Assembly: GCF_001717955.1 (NCBI RefSeq)
Contig: NZ_CP014168.1
Location: 1,054,001 to 1,118,000, forward strand
DNA length: 64,000 nt
Direction of reading: 5' to 3'
Origin: Sphingomonas panacis
Lineage (GTDB): Bacteria > Pseudomonadota > Alphaproteobacteria > Sphingomonadales > Sphingomonadaceae
Below are positions 47,097 to 57,358 of this stretch, piece by piece. Under the pieces are notes generated by a model, which ran no database searches, had not been told where the DNA came from, and saw only the letters and a program-made list of their open reading frames with translations. The first letter of the stretch is position 1; every line of letters begins with the position of its first letter. Position numbers and translations under genes: made by a program.

Positions 47097-47861
47097 CTAA
47101 AACCGGCGCGCGATCAGTCCCGCGCCCCAGCCGAACGCGACCGACAGCGCGACCGCGACCAGCCCGTAGAGTATGGCGTTGCGCTCCGCCGAGCGCGCGA
47201 CGAAGCGTTCGAAGCCCGATTTGCGGATCTCGATGTCGCGGGTCGCCACCGCGAGGACGTGGCCGTCGCGGACCAGGAAGGTCTCGGCGGTAAAGCGCCC
47301 GACCGGAACGCGCGCGGGGATCGTCACCACCGCGCGGTACAGCACGCCATCGGTGATCTCGACCGCGCCGGGCGCCTCGACATACAGGCCGGCGCGGCGC
47401 TTGAGATCGACGAGGCCACGCGCGAACCGGTCCTGCCGGTCGTCGAGCGCACTGGTGGCGGGCGAGAGTTGCAGGCTGTCGAGCCCGAGTTCGTAGATCG
47501 CGCGGGTGCGCTCATCGAGCAATGTCGCGATCGGCCGCGACGAGGCGATCGCGTAGAAGCTCGGCGCCGAGCGATAGCGCAGCCGCGCGGCATTGACCCA
47601 GATCAGCCCGCCGAGTTTCTCCTTCTCGCGCACCAGGATCGATTGCGTCGGCCCCTTCACCACCACGACGATGTCGGTCGGCTTGTCGTCGTCGGGCAGG
47701 CGCCCGCCGGGATAGAGGATCGCGCCGAACAGCAGCAGATCGGCACCGGTGAAGCTGTAGACGATCTCGACATTGCGCTGCGACACGTCGGGGACGAGCA
47801 CCGGCTTGCTCTCCGCCGCGACCAGCAACGGCGCGAGAACCACCATCCACCACGCTTTCAC
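47097..47861 (-). CDS. TIGR02186 family membrane-anchored protein
   Basis: A 254-residue alphaproteobacterial protein with a signal peptide (AWWMVVLAPLLVAAES), an extracytoplasmic domain (VPDVSQRNVEIVYSFTGADLLLFGAILYPGG), and a C-terminal membrane anchor (about 230-250). The GTG at 47861 overlaps the TGA of the permease gene (GTGA, 4 bp), fixing the start and coupling the two. TIGR02186 proteins nearly always accompany a TSUP permease; their role is not established. Confidence 0.82.
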   Translation of the reverse strand: MKAWWMVVLAPLLVAAESKPVLVPDVSQRNVEIVYSFTGADLLLFGAILYPGGRLPDDDKPTDIVVVVKGPTQSILVREKEKLGGLIWVNAARLRYRSAPSFYAIASSRPIATLLDERTRAIYELGLDSLQLSPATSALDDRQDRFARGLVDLKRRAGLYVEAPGAVEITDGVLYRAVVTIPARVPVGRFTAETFLVRDGHVLAVATRDIEIRKSGFERFVARSAERNAILYGLVAVALSVAFGWGAGLIARRF

Positions 47862-48772
47862 GACGCTTCGACCGAATAGATTTCGGCGGGCCGCCAGCCC
47901 AGCCCGATCGCGATCCATACCGCGAGCGCCAGCACGATGATCGCCAGCGCCAGCCGCAGATATTCGGGCTTGGCCTTCGCGGCGAAGCGCGCGCCGACCT
48001 GCGCGCCGGCGACCGAGCCGAGCAGCAGCAGCGCCGCCAGCACGATATCGACCGCCTTGGTGGTGGTGGCATGGACCATCGTCGCCATCGCGGTGACGAA
48101 CAAGGTCTGGAACAGCGAGGTGCCGACCACCACCTGAGTCGTCATGCCGAGCAGGTACAGCATCGCCGGCACGAGGATGAAGCCACCGCCGACGCCGAGC
48201 AGGATCGTCAGGATGCCGACGAAGAACCCCAGCAGAAGCGGCGCGAGCGGCGAGATGTACAGCCCCGAGCGATAGAAGCGCGTGCGGAACGGCAGCGCCG
48301 CGACGAGCGGGTGGTGCCGGCGCTTGCGCGCGCGCGGCGCCGCCGCGCCATGCGCGACGCGAATCGCGCCGATCGCCTCGCGCCCCATCATCGACCCGAT
48401 GAAGCCGAGCAGCAGCACATAGATGATCGCGATCACCGTATCGATCTGCCCGGTCGCCTGAAGCAGCCGGAAGACCTGCCCGCCGGCGAGACTGCCGAGC
48501 AGCCCGCCCGCGACCAGCACCCCGCCCATCTTGGTATCGACCCCGTCGCGGCGGAAATGCGCGAACACCCCCGACACGCTCGCCCCCGTCACCTGGCTCG
48601 CGGCAGAGGCGGCGGCGACGGTCGGCGGAATGCCGTAGACGATCAGCAGCGGCGTCGTCAGGAACCCGCCGCCGACACCCAACATGCCCGACAACAGCCC
48701 GACGCCGCCGCCGAGCAGCACGATCACCAGCGCGTTGACCGACAGATTGGCGATGGGCAGGTAGATGTCCAT
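47858..48772 (-). CDS. TSUP (TauE/SafE) family permease
   Basis: A 304-residue inner-membrane transporter with eight or so membrane segments and the two family repeats, each marked by a glycine-rich helix (SGMLGVGGGFLTTPLLIVYG and ILLGVGGGFILVPAMLY). TSUP members move sulphite, sulphonates, sulphoacetate or related anions. Coupled by a 4-bp overlap to the TIGR02186 gene, a pairing conserved in alphaproteobacteria. ATG at 48772 has GGGG upstream. Confidence 0.88.
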   Translation of the reverse strand: MDIYLPIANLSVNALVIVLLGGGVGLLSGMLGVGGGFLTTPLLIVYGIPPTVAAASAASQVTGASVSGVFAHFRRDGVDTKMGGVLVAGGLLGSLAGGQVFRLLQATGQIDTVIAIIYVLLLGFIGSMMGREAIGAIRVAHGAAAPRARKRRHHPLVAALPFRTRFYRSGLYISPLAPLLLGFFVGILTILLGVGGGFILVPAMLYLLGMTTQVVVGTSLFQTLFVTAMATMVHATTTKAVDIVLAALLLLGSVAGAQVGARFAAKAKPEYLRLALAIIVLALAVWIAIGLGWRPAEIYSVEAS

Positions 48773-48876
48773 TGCCCCAAGGCGATAGCCGGTTGCGGGC
48801 GCGAGGCAAAGCGCGGGTGGCGCTTCGGGTGAAAAAGGCGGGGAAGCGCTTCCCCCTTCCCGTTCGGTCGACGCGC

Positions 48877-49911
48877 CTAGAAATCCGCGCCCAGCGTCAG
48901 CGCCACCCCCGAACCCGGGCGCGCGCCGCCGGCGACCCGTTCGCGCCAATCGAGCGAAACGCGCAGGCGTTGGTTGGCGATCGGCAGCGTCGCGGTGATC
49001 GACGGGCCGACATCGAGCCGCTCGGCGCCGCGCTGCGCGCCACCCCACAGGCCGGCGCCGACATCGATCGAGATCGGGCCGAGTGCGCCGATCGGGTGCG
49101 AGAGGTGCGCCGCGCCATCGACGAAGCCTTCGGTGCGGTCGCGGTGGATCGCGCCGGCCTGTGCGTAGCTTTCGAGGCGGAAGCCACCGCCGATGGGGAG
49201 CGGGCCAAAGCCGCCGACGAGTTCGACGGCAGGGCCGCCCTTGCCGCCATCGATGGCGATGCGCTGCTCGGCGACGATCCGCACCGGCAACCGCGTCGGC
49301 TGCCATTCGAGGCCGATCGCCGCCTCGCGCAGCCCCGATCCGAGCGGGCTGGTGACGCGCGCCATCACGGCGAGGCGGTGCCTGCGATCGAGCAGATACG
49401 CCAGCCGCAACCCCGCCTGCGCGCCGCCGAGTTGCCCGCCGAGCGGCGCGCTGGTGACGCCGCCGCCGCCGCGCGCGACCAGCCAGAAGCTGCCCGAGAG
49501 CCGGGACGGTTCGGTCGTGCCGGCCGTCGCAGCGGCCGGCACGGAACGCGGCAGGCCAGCGATGGGCGGCGGTGGCGCTTGCGGACGGTCGCGCTCGCCG
49601 ACCGGCACGGCGAATGGCGGCGGCTGAATCGATCGCACCGCACCGCCGCCATGCGCCGAAGCGGCGGGCGCAGCGCGCCACGCCGCCGTGAGCCGAACCG
49701 GCTCGCCCGGCGGCGGAGCCGGACGCGCCATGGCCGGAGCCGCCGTTGCGGCTGCCGGCGCCCGCGCCACCGCAACCGCGCCGCGCGCCAGATCGGGCAC
49801 CGGATCAGGCACCCCCTGGGCATGCGGCCACAGCATGACCGTGCGTAAGCCGATCCAGCCCGCGACCAACACGCCGATAAAGCGCAACGGCCGGCCCTGC
49901 CCGGCGATCAC
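48877..49911 (-). CDS. Outer-membrane beta-barrel protein, NfrA-type partner of the glycosyltransferase
   Basis: A 344-residue protein with an N-terminal hydrophobic segment (FIGVLVAGWIGLRTVMLW), a Pro/Ala-rich linker (about residues 30-130) and a C-terminal barrel of alternating strands ending in an aromatic residue (GVALTLGADF). It overlaps the NfrB-like gene by 4 bp (GTGA), so the two are translationally coupled. E. coli NfrA is a large outer-membrane protein with helical repeats and a barrel; here only the barrel part remains, so it may be the exit channel for the sugar polymer made by the partner enzyme. The assignment rests mainly on the gene pairing. Confidence 0.65.
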   Translation of the reverse strand: MIAGQGRPLRFIGVLVAGWIGLRTVMLWPHAQGVPDPVPDLARGAVAVARAPAAATAAPAMARPAPPPGEPVRLTAAWRAAPAASAHGGGAVRSIQPPPFAVPVGERDRPQAPPPPIAGLPRSVPAAATAGTTEPSRLSGSFWLVARGGGGVTSAPLGGQLGGAQAGLRLAYLLDRRHRLAVMARVTSPLGSGLREAAIGLEWQPTRLPVRIVAEQRIAIDGGKGGPAVELVGGFGPLPIGGGFRLESYAQAGAIHRDRTEGFVDGAAHLSHPIGALGPISIDVGAGLWGGAQRGAERLDVGPSITATLPIANQRLRVSLDWRERVAGGARPGSGVALTLGADF

Positions 49912-51323
49912 GGCTCGATCGCCGCATCATCCGGGAAGACGTGCGCGGTCTTGTCCCAGCGCACGTCCGCGCCGCGCAGCATCGCGGCGTAACGCCACAC
50001 GGCGCGGCGCACCGCGAGCAGCGCGATCAGATTGGCGACCAGCATGCGTGGCAGCGACCACAGCCCTTCGCGCCAGCCGTAGTCGCGCGTCGTGAATGCT
50101 ACGCGCGCGACGAGCCGCCACAGCAACATCGCGGCATTCACCCGCAGCAACACAGCGGTCGCGGTGCCGACACGCGGGATCGGCGTGGCCGCCAGCCAGT
50201 GCGCGAGGTTGGACGCGCCCCAGCCGAGCAGCGCGACATAAGCGACGGCCAACACCAGCATCGCCAGCGGCGCGCGGCGATCGCGCATCCGCATCCAATG
50301 TTCGGACCAATGGCGCGCGCGCGCCCAGCCGAGCCGGTCCCACCCGGCGAACGCGATGCCGATCATCCAGCGCGCCTTTTGCCGCACCGCCGTCTCGAGC
50401 GTCGCGGGAAAATAGGCGCGCACTGCGACCAGCGGCGTGCCGGCGCCTTCGCGGATGCGCGCGACCACGCCCGTGGCACCGCGCTGGCTGAGCATGAGGC
50501 CGAGTTCGTAATCCTCGGTCAGACTGCCACCGTCGAACGGGTTGCCGCCGCGCGCAGCGGCGACCGCCGCGAGCGAATCCCGCGCTATCGCGCAGCCGAC
50601 TCCGGCGAGCGGCAGGCCAGCACCGAGCGCCTGCCGCACGACGAGGTTCTTGGTGTGCGCTTCGGAGAATTCGTCGGCATAATGGCCCGAGACGAGCCGC
50701 GCGCGGCGGTCGATCAGCGGCAAGACCGGCAATTGCACGACCGCGTAGCGATCCAGCAGCGCATCGTAGATCCGCAGTTCGTGGCGATCGACGACGTCCT
50801 CGGCATCGTGCAGCACGATCGCATCCGCGCGCCATCCGCCCGCCGCGTCGCGCTGCAACGCGTGCCACAGCGTGTTGAGGCAATCGGCCTTGGTGGTCGG
50901 CCCGGCGACGCCACCGATCACCAGCCGAACGCGCGCGGCCTGGCCGGCTATGGCCGCGACCGCATCGATCGTCGCGCGGTCATTGGGATAGGCGCCGACG
51001 TAGACGCGGTAGTCGGCCGCACCGAACCGCGCCAGCGTGGTGCGCAGCATCGCGCCGATCACCGCCGCCTCGTCCCAGGCGGGCACGAACACCGCGAAAC
51101 GGCGCGGCGTGGGACGGGCCGGATATTCCGCGAGCGTCCCGTCGCCGTTGCCGATACTGGCCGGACTCAATCGCCGCCGCGCCCACACTGTCAGGAACAC
51201 GAGGTCAACCGCGAGATCGTCGATTCCGCCGATCAGAAAACCCACGGCCGCGAACAGCATGGTTTCGCGCGCAGCCGCGTCGAGCGCGGCAAGGACGATC
51301 CCCCCAACCTCCAAACGCCTCAC
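49908..51323 (-). CDS. nfrB: NfrB-like family 2 glycosyltransferase
   Basis: A 471-residue inner-membrane GT2 enzyme similar to E. coli NfrB. Shared marks: GGIDDLAVDLVF near the N-terminus, VPAWDEAAVIGAML, YVGAYPNDRAT, LHDAEDVVDRHELR (acidic metal site), LTEDYELGL, RQKARWMIGIAFAGWDRLGW, and the ending VRWDKTAHVFPDD. It stops exactly where E. coli NfrB (about 745 residues) continues into its C-terminal MshEN-like region that senses cyclic di-GMP, so this is a core-only version. E. coli NfrAB make and export the surface glycan used by phage N4. Start GTG at 51323 is uncertain; an ATG at 51260 is the alternative. Confidence 0.82.
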   Translation of the reverse strand: MRRLEVGGIVLAALDAAARETMLFAAVGFLIGGIDDLAVDLVFLTVWARRRLSPASIGNGDGTLAEYPARPTPRRFAVFVPAWDEAAVIGAMLRTTLARFGAADYRVYVGAYPNDRATIDAVAAIAGQAARVRLVIGGVAGPTTKADCLNTLWHALQRDAAGGWRADAIVLHDAEDVVDRHELRIYDALLDRYAVVQLPVLPLIDRRARLVSGHYADEFSEAHTKNLVVRQALGAGLPLAGVGCAIARDSLAAVAAARGGNPFDGGSLTEDYELGLMLSQRGATGVVARIREGAGTPLVAVRAYFPATLETAVRQKARWMIGIAFAGWDRLGWARARHWSEHWMRMRDRRAPLAMLVLAVAYVALLGWGASNLAHWLAATPIPRVGTATAVLLRVNAAMLLWRLVARVAFTTRDYGWREGLWSLPRMLVANLIALLAVRRAVWRYAAMLRGADVRWDKTAHVFPDDAAIEP

Positions 51324-51451
51324 CCCCGAATCAGCGTTATCGATTCGTCGCTATTGTTTCGCAGCCGCAACGTGCAAGCAAGCTACAATCAAAGCTTTAC
51401 GCCCGCCGTGCCGCCCCGTAGCGTCGCGCCGCTCCTGGGGAGGAACGTTCA

Positions 51452-54400
51452 ATGAAGGTCGCAGGCCGTATCGCGCTGCTGATGTTGGCGCTCGCGCCGG
51501 TCGCCGCGCTTGGCGATTCCTCGCCGCAGGTCGTGCTGGCGACGCCGGGCATCGGCGACGGCGCGATCGAACGCTTCACCACCCGATTCAGCCAGCCGAT
51601 GGTCGCGCTCGGCGATCCGCGCGCGGCCTCGCCCTATGACGTGAAATGCGATGTCAGCGGCACCGGCCGCTGGGTCGATCCGCAGACCTATGTCTATGAG
51701 TTCGTGAGCGGCCTGCCCGGCGGCACGACCTGTTCGTTCACGATCCACGACAAGCTCAAGAGCGTGTCGGGCTATGAGGTGACCGGCCAGCGCGTGTTCA
51801 AGGTCGATGCCGGCGGCCCGGTCGCGCGCGCGGTGCTGCCGGCGCAATATGACGGCGAGATCGAGGAGGACCAGACCTTCCTCGTCGCCGCCAACCTGCC
51901 CGCCACCCCCGCCTCGATCGCCGCCAACGCCTATTGCGCGGTCGACGGCATCGGCGAGAAGATCCCGGTCGACGTGCTCCCCGCCGATCTGCCCGGCAAA
52001 TTGCTTGGCGAGATGGGCACGAGCAACTGGAACGTCCGCAGCTTCCTCGATAACGGCGGGCTGCCGGCGGCGGTGCCGGCGAGCGCTGCCGATCGCCAGA
52101 AGGCCTATGCCGGCGTGACCGCGCTCAAATGCCGCCGCCCGCTGCCGCCGGGCCGCGACATGGCCTTGGTGTGGGGCGCGAACATCGCCAGCGCGGGCGG
52201 CAAGACCGCCGGCGCGGACCAGCGTTTCGATTATACGGTGCGCAAACCCTTCAGCGCGCGGTTCGAATGCAGCCGGGTCAATGCGCAGGCGGGCTGCTCG
52301 CCGGTCGAGAAGGCCTATGTCCGCTTCACCGCGCCGATCGCGATGTCGGCGGCACAGCAAATCCGCATCGCCACCGCCGATGGCAAGGCGATCGCGCCCA
52401 AGTTCGACAAGGACGACGCCAAGAAAGCGACGATCAGCGACATCACCTTCGCGGCCCCTCTGCCCGCCGCCACCACGGCCAAGCTGACTCTCCCGGCCGG
52501 CCTGAAGGACGAGAGCGGCCGCGTGCTGTCGAATGCCGAGCGCTTTCCGCTCGACGTGACGTTCGACGAAGCGCCGCCGCTCATCAAGTTCGCAGCCCCC
52601 TTCGGCATCCTCGAAGCCAAGCAGGGCGGCGTGCTGCCTGTCACCGTCCGCAATGTCGAGCCGGCGTTGCAGGGGCAGAGCATGGCGATGCCCGGACAGT
52701 CGCTACGCGTCGCGGGCTCGGACGGTGAGGTCGCGCAATGGCTCCGCACCGTCGCCAAGGCTGGCGAAGAGAAAAGCCACACCGTCAAGCGCGGCGGCAA
52801 GGACGTGCGTATCAACGACACCGGATCGGAGGCGATCCTGAGCGCAGGCCAGGGCAAGGCGCTGTCGCTCGGCCTGCCCGGCAAGGGCAAGGATTTCGAA
52901 GTGTTCGGCATCCCGCTCGGGCGCCCGGGCTTCTACGTTGTCGAACTGGCCAGCCCGGTGCTGGGGCAGGCTTTGCTCGGGCGGAATGCGCCGCGCTATG
53001 TCGCGTCGGCGGCGCTCGTCACCAATCTCGCGGTGCATTTCAAATGGGGCCGCGAGCGAAGCCTCGCCTGGGTGACCCAGCTCGACACCGGAAAACCCGC
53101 CGCCAACGCCGAGGTGCGCGTTACCGATAGCTGCACCGGCGCTTTGCTCGCACGCGGCACCACCGACAAGGCCGGCGGGCTGTACGTGCCCAAGGGCCTG
53201 CCCGAGCCGGAAACCTATGCGAGTTGCGAAGAGAGCAGCAGCGCGCACCCGCTGATGGTGTCGGCGCGGCTCGCCGACGATTTCAGCTTCACGCTGACCG
53301 GTTGGGGCGAGGGCATCCGCCCGTATGACTTCGATCTGCCTTATGGCTATTCGGCGGCGGGCGACCTGCTCCATACCGTGTTCGACCGCGCGCTCGTCCG
53401 TCAGGGCGAGACGATCCACATGAAGCATATCCTGCGCCAGCAGATCGGTGCCGGGTTCGGCCTCGCCCCCGCCACATCGGGCACGCTCAAGCTGTCGCAT
53501 CGCGGATCGGACACGGTGTTCGAACTACCCGTGACGATCGACGCCAACGGTATCGGCGAATCGGAATGGACCGCGCCGCAGGGCGCACCGATGGGCGATT
53601 ACGACATCCGCATCGAAGCGGGCGGCAAGACGCTCTCCTCGGGCCAGTCGTTCAAGGTCGACGAATACAAATTGCCCACGATGCGCGCGACCGTCACGGG
53701 TCCCAAGGACGCGCAGGTGCGCCCGAAGGCGCTGCCGCTCGACCTGTTCGTCGGCTATCTCTCGGGCGGCGGTGCGCCCAATCTGCCGGTCGATCTGCGC
53801 ATCGGCTATTTCGGCCGCACCGCGACGCCCGACGGCTATGAGAAATACACGTTCGGCGGCGCCAAGGTGACCGAGGGCACCAAGCCGCTCGACGGCGATG
53901 GCGAGGAGGAGAAGACCCCGCTGCCGCCGACCCAGACCCTGCCCGCCAAGCTCGGCGGCGACGGTACCACCAAGACGACGGTCGATGTGCCGCAAAGCCT
54001 CGACGCCGCCACCGACATGCTCGTCGAGATGGATTATCAAGACGCCAATGGCGAGGTGCTGACCGCCTCCAAGCGAATCCCGATCTTCCCGAGTGCGGTT
54101 CAGCTCGGCATCAAGACCGATGGCTGGCTGATGAAGCAGGACGATTTGCGCCTGAGCTTCGTCGCGCTGACCACCGAAGGCAAGCCGATCGCCAACCAGA
54201 AGGTTTCGGTCGCGCTCTACAACCGCAAGATCCTGACCGCGCGGCGGCGGCTGATCGGCGGCTTCTACGCTTACGACAACCAGATGACGACGACCAAGCT
54301 GTCGGCGGATTGCACCGCGACCACCGATGCGCAGGGCCTCGCGAGTTGCAAGATCGATCCCGGCACCTCGGGCGAAATCTACGCCGTCGCCACCACCGCC

Positions 54401-57250
54401 GATACCAACGGCAATGTCGCGCGTGCGGCCACCTCGGTGTGGCTGGCGGGCGACGAGGATTGGTGGTTCGGCGGCGACAATGGCGACCGCATGGACGTGG
54501 TGCCCGAGAAGCTCAGCTATACCGCCGGCGAAACCGGCCGCTTCCAGGTGCGGATGCCGTTCCGAAGCGCGACTGCGCTCGTCACGGTCGAGCGCGAGGG
54601 CGTGCTGTCGAGCTTCGTCACACAGCTTTCGGGCAAAGACCCGGTCGTCGAAGTGCCGATGCCGGGGGCCTATGCGCCCGACGTGTTCGTCTCGGTGATG
54701 GTGGTGCGCGGCCGCGTCGAGAGCGGGTTCTGGAGCTGGCTGCACGGCATCGCGCGCTCGCTCGGGCTGGAGAGCGGGCCGCCCGAGGGGCAGGAACCGA
54801 CCGCGCTCGTCGATCTCGCCAAGCCGAGCTACCGGCTCGGTATCGCCAAGGTGAAGGTGGGCTGGGAGGCGCATACGCTCGCGGTCGCGGTCAAGGCCGA
54901 TCGCCAGCGTTATGCCGCACGCGATGTCGCGCAGGTCGATGTGTCGGTGAAGACGCCAGACGGCAAGCCGGCGCGCGAAGCCGATGTCGCCTTCGCCGCG
55001 GTCGACGAGGCGTTGCTCCAGCTCGCCCCCAACGAAAGCTGGGACGTGCTGAGCGCGATGATGGGCGAACGCCCGCTTTCGGTGCTGACCTCGACCGCGC
55101 AGACTCAGGTGGTCGGCAAGCGCCATTACGGCAAGAAAGCGGTCGAGGCCGGCGGCGGCGGTGGCGCCGATTCGTCCGGGCTCAACCGCGAGAATTTCCA
55201 GCCGGTGCTGTTGTGGAAGGACCATGTCGCGCTCGACGCCAACGGCCACGCGCGAGTCGCGGTGCCGATGTCGGACGCGCTCTCCGCGTTCAAGCTGGTC
55301 GCGATCGCGACTCAGGGCGCGCAGCTTTACGGCACCGGATCGACCGAGGTGCGCACCGCGCAGGATCTGTCGATCTACGCGGCGATGCCGCCGCTGGTGC
55401 GATCGGGCGATTATTACGCGGCCGGGTTCACGCTCCGCAACGGCTCGGACAAGCCGATGACCGTCACCGCCAGCGTCGATCTCACCCCCCGCATCGCGCA
55501 GGGCCATCCGCTGACCGTGCAAATCCCGGCGGGCGGCGCGGTGCCGATCGCCTGGAACCTGACCGCACCCGAGAACGTCGCCAATCTGCGCTGGCACGTC
55601 ACCGCCAAGACGGCGGACGACAAGGCTGGCGACCAGCTCACCGTCAATCAGGATGTCGTACCGGCCTTCCCGGTCGAGGTGTGGGCGGCCACGCTGGCGC
55701 ATGTCGGCGACGCCACCACGATCCCGATCGCACCGCCCGCCGGCGCGCTCGCCGGGCGCGGCACGGTCGATATCCGGCTCGACGACAGCCTCGCGCCGCC
55801 GCTTGCCGGCGTGCGCGCGTTCATGGCGGCCTATCCGTACACCTGCTTCGAACAGCGGCTGTCGCGCGCGGTCGCGCTCGGCGACGCCAGCGCGTGGACA
55901 TCGCTTGCGAGCGATATCCCGACCTATCAGGCGAGTGACGGGCTGCTGCGGTACTGGCCGTCGGACACGCTGAGCGGATCGGAAGCGCTGACCGCCTATG
56001 TGCTGTCGATGACCTCAGAAGCGGGCCTGCCAATTCCCGATGCGGCGCGCACGCGGATGATCGAGGGGCTGAAGGCGGTGCTCGACGGGCGCGTGCGGCA
56101 CGAAACCTATGGCGATCCCCGCCCGCAGAAGATCGCGGCGTTCGCGGCGCTCGCCCGCGCTGGCGCGGCGACACCGGCGATGCTCGGCCAGATCGCGATG
56201 ACGCCGAAGGAAATGCCGACCGCAAGCCTCGCCGACTATCTGATCGCACTCGATCACGTTCCCGGCCTCGCCAACGCCGCCGCGCTCAAGGCCAATGCCG
56301 AGGCCGAGTTGCGCACGCGGCTGGTGTACGAAGGCACAAGGCTAGACCTGTCCGACAAGGGCAACAGCCTGTGGTGGCTGATGTCCTCGACCGACGAGGC
56401 CTCGATCAAGGCGGTGATCGCCACGCTCGGTCGCCCGGGCTGGCAGGACGAAGCCGCGAAGATGATGGTCGGCGTCGCGCTGCGCCAGTCGCATGGCCAT
56501 TGGGACACCACCACCGCCAACGCCTGGGGCACGATCGCCGCGCGCAAGTTCGGTGCGCTCTATCCGGCGAGCGCGATCACCGGCGCGACCACGCTGACGC
56601 TCGGCGCGAAGACGCTGAGCAAAAACTGGCCGCTCGCCACCGACCAGCGCCTCGCCAGCTTCGCGCTGCCGGCGGTGCAAACGCCGCTGGTGCTGCGTCA
56701 GGCCGGCGGCGCCGGGCCGTGGGCGAGCGTCTCGGTGTCGGCGGCGGTGCCGCTCAAACAACCGTTGTTCGCGGGCTACCGGATGGTGCGATCGGTCGAG
56801 GTGGTGCAGCGCCGCACGCCCGGCAAGCTGACGCGCGGCGACGTGCTTAAGATCACCATCGGCGTCGAGGCGAGCGCCGAGCGCAACTGGGTGGTCATCA
56901 ACGATCCGATTCCGGCGGGCGCGACGATCATCGGCGATCTCGGCGGGCAATCGCAGATGCTCGCCGACAAGGGGCAAGCGGGTGACGGCACGCGCTTCAA
57001 CATCCGCGACGCCGACGGGAAGCTGTGGGACGTGCAGGCGGGCGTTTCGGCCGCCTATGTCGAGCGGCGCAACGATAGCTGGCGCGCCTATTTCGACTGG
57101 GTGCCGCGCGGCAAATTCGCCGCGTCGTACCTGATCCGCCTGAACGGGGCGGGCCGCTTCCAACTGCCGCCGAGCCGGGTCGAGGCGATGTACTCGCCCG
57201 CGATCCGCGCACAGGTGCCGCTCGCGCCGATGGTGGTGGAGCAGCGGTGA
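51452..57250 (+). CDS. Bacterial alpha-2-macroglobulin with thioester
   Basis: A 1932-residue exported protease trap. It starts with a signal peptide (RIALLMLALAPVAALGDSS), runs through macroglobulin-type beta domains, and carries the thioester motif CFEQ at residues 1465-1468 (YTCFEQRLSRAV) inside a helical thioester domain, then a C-terminal MG10-like domain (KITIGVEASAERNWVVINDP). No lipobox is seen, unlike the membrane-anchored E. coli YfhM, so it may be free in the periplasm. Proteins of this class react covalently with attacking proteases after cleavage of a bait region. GGGGAGGAA precedes the ATG. The next gene encodes PBP1C, the classic partner; together they are thought to guard and repair the envelope after damage. 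Confidence 0.93.
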   Translation: MKVAGRIALLMLALAPVAALGDSSPQVVLATPGIGDGAIERFTTRFSQPMVALGDPRAASPYDVKCDVSGTGRWVDPQTYVYEFVSGLPGGTTCSFTIHDKLKSVSGYEVTGQRVFKVDAGGPVARAVLPAQYDGEIEEDQTFLVAANLPATPASIAANAYCAVDGIGEKIPVDVLPADLPGKLLGEMGTSNWNVRSFLDNGGLPAAVPASAADRQKAYAGVTALKCRRPLPPGRDMALVWGANIASAGGKTAGADQRFDYTVRKPFSARFECSRVNAQAGCSPVEKAYVRFTAPIAMSAAQQIRIATADGKAIAPKFDKDDAKKATISDITFAAPLPAATTAKLTLPAGLKDESGRVLSNAERFPLDVTFDEAPPLIKFAAPFGILEAKQGGVLPVTVRNVEPALQGQSMAMPGQSLRVAGSDGEVAQWLRTVAKAGEEKSHTVKRGGKDVRINDTGSEAILSAGQGKALSLGLPGKGKDFEVFGIPLGRPGFYVVELASPVLGQALLGRNAPRYVASAALVTNLAVHFKWGRERSLAWVTQLDTGKPAANAEVRVTDSCTGALLARGTTDKAGGLYVPKGLPEPETYASCEESSSAHPLMVSARLADDFSFTLTGWGEGIRPYDFDLPYGYSAAGDLLHTVFDRALVRQGETIHMKHILRQQIGAGFGLAPATSGTLKLSHRGSDTVFELPVTIDANGIGESEWTAPQGAPMGDYDIRIEAGGKTLSSGQSFKVDEYKLPTMRATVTGPKDAQVRPKALPLDLFVGYLSGGGAPNLPVDLRIGYFGRTATPDGYEKYTFGGAKVTEGTKPLDGDGEEEKTPLPPTQTLPAKLGGDGTTKTTVDVPQSLDAATDMLVEMDYQDANGEVLTASKRIPIFPSAVQLGIKTDGWLMKQDDLRLSFVALTTEGKPIANQKVSVALYNRKILTARRRLIGGFYAYDNQMTTTKLSADCTATTDAQGLASCKIDPGTSGEIYAVATTADTNGNVARAATSVWLAGDEDWWFGGDNGDRMDVVPEKLSYTAGETGRFQVRMPFRSATALVTVEREGVLSSFVTQLSGKDPVVEVPMPGAYAPDVFVSVMVVRGRVESGFWSWLHGIARSLGLESGPPEGQEPTALVDLAKPSYRLGIAKVKVGWEAHTLAVAVKADRQRYAARDVAQVDVSVKTPDGKPAREADVAFAAVDEALLQLAPNESWDVLSAMMGERPLSVLTSTAQTQVVGKRHYGKKAVEAGGGGGADSSGLNRENFQPVLLWKDHVALDANGHARVAVPMSDALSAFKLVAIATQGAQLYGTGSTEVRTAQDLSIYAAMPPLVRSGDYYAAGFTLRNGSDKPMTVTASVDLTPRIAQGHPLTVQIPAGGAVPIAWNLTAPENVANLRWHVTAKTADDKAGDQLTVNQDVVPAFPVEVWAATLAHVGDATTIPIAPPAGALAGRGTVDIRLDDSLAPPLAGVRAFMAAYPYTCFEQRLSRAVALGDASAWTSLASDIPTYQASDGLLRYWPSDTLSGSEALTAYVLSMTSEAGLPIPDAARTRMIEGLKAVLDGRVRHETYGDPRPQKIAAFAALARAGAATPAMLGQIAMTPKEMPTASLADYLIALDHVPGLANAAALKANAEAELRTRLVYEGTRLDLSDKGNSLWWLMSSTDEASIKAVIATLGRPGWQDEAAKMMVGVALRQSHGHWDTTTANAWGTIAARKFGALYPASAITGATTLTLGAKTLSKNWPLATDQRLASFALPAVQTPLVLRQAGGAGPWASVSVSAAVPLKQPLFAGYRMVRSVEVVQRRTPGKLTRGDVLKITIGVEASAERNWVVINDPIPAGATIIGDLGGQSQMLADKGQAGDGTRFNIRDADGKLWDVQAGVSAAYVERRNDSWRAYFDWVPRGKFAASYLIRLNGAGRFQLPPSRVEAMYSPAIRAQVPLAPMVVEQR

Positions 57251-57269
57251 TGATCGCACGCCATCCCCT

Positions 57270-57358
57270 CCTCCGTTCGCCCTGAGCGTGTCGAAGGGCG
57301 TGCCACACGCGCCAGCGTTTGGGGCACGTGCTTCGACTTCGCTCAGCACGAACGGAGG
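57270..57358. repeat. Sphingomonad palindromic repeat, copy 4
   Basis: Outer arms CCTCCGTTCG (57270-57279) and CGAACGGAGG (57349-57358) with inner segments related to the other copies (TGAGCGTGTCGAAGGGCGTG, GCACGTGCTTCGACTTCGCT). It lies between the two co-directional genes for alpha-2-macroglobulin and PBP1C, so it may attenuate read-through. Confidence 0.8.
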
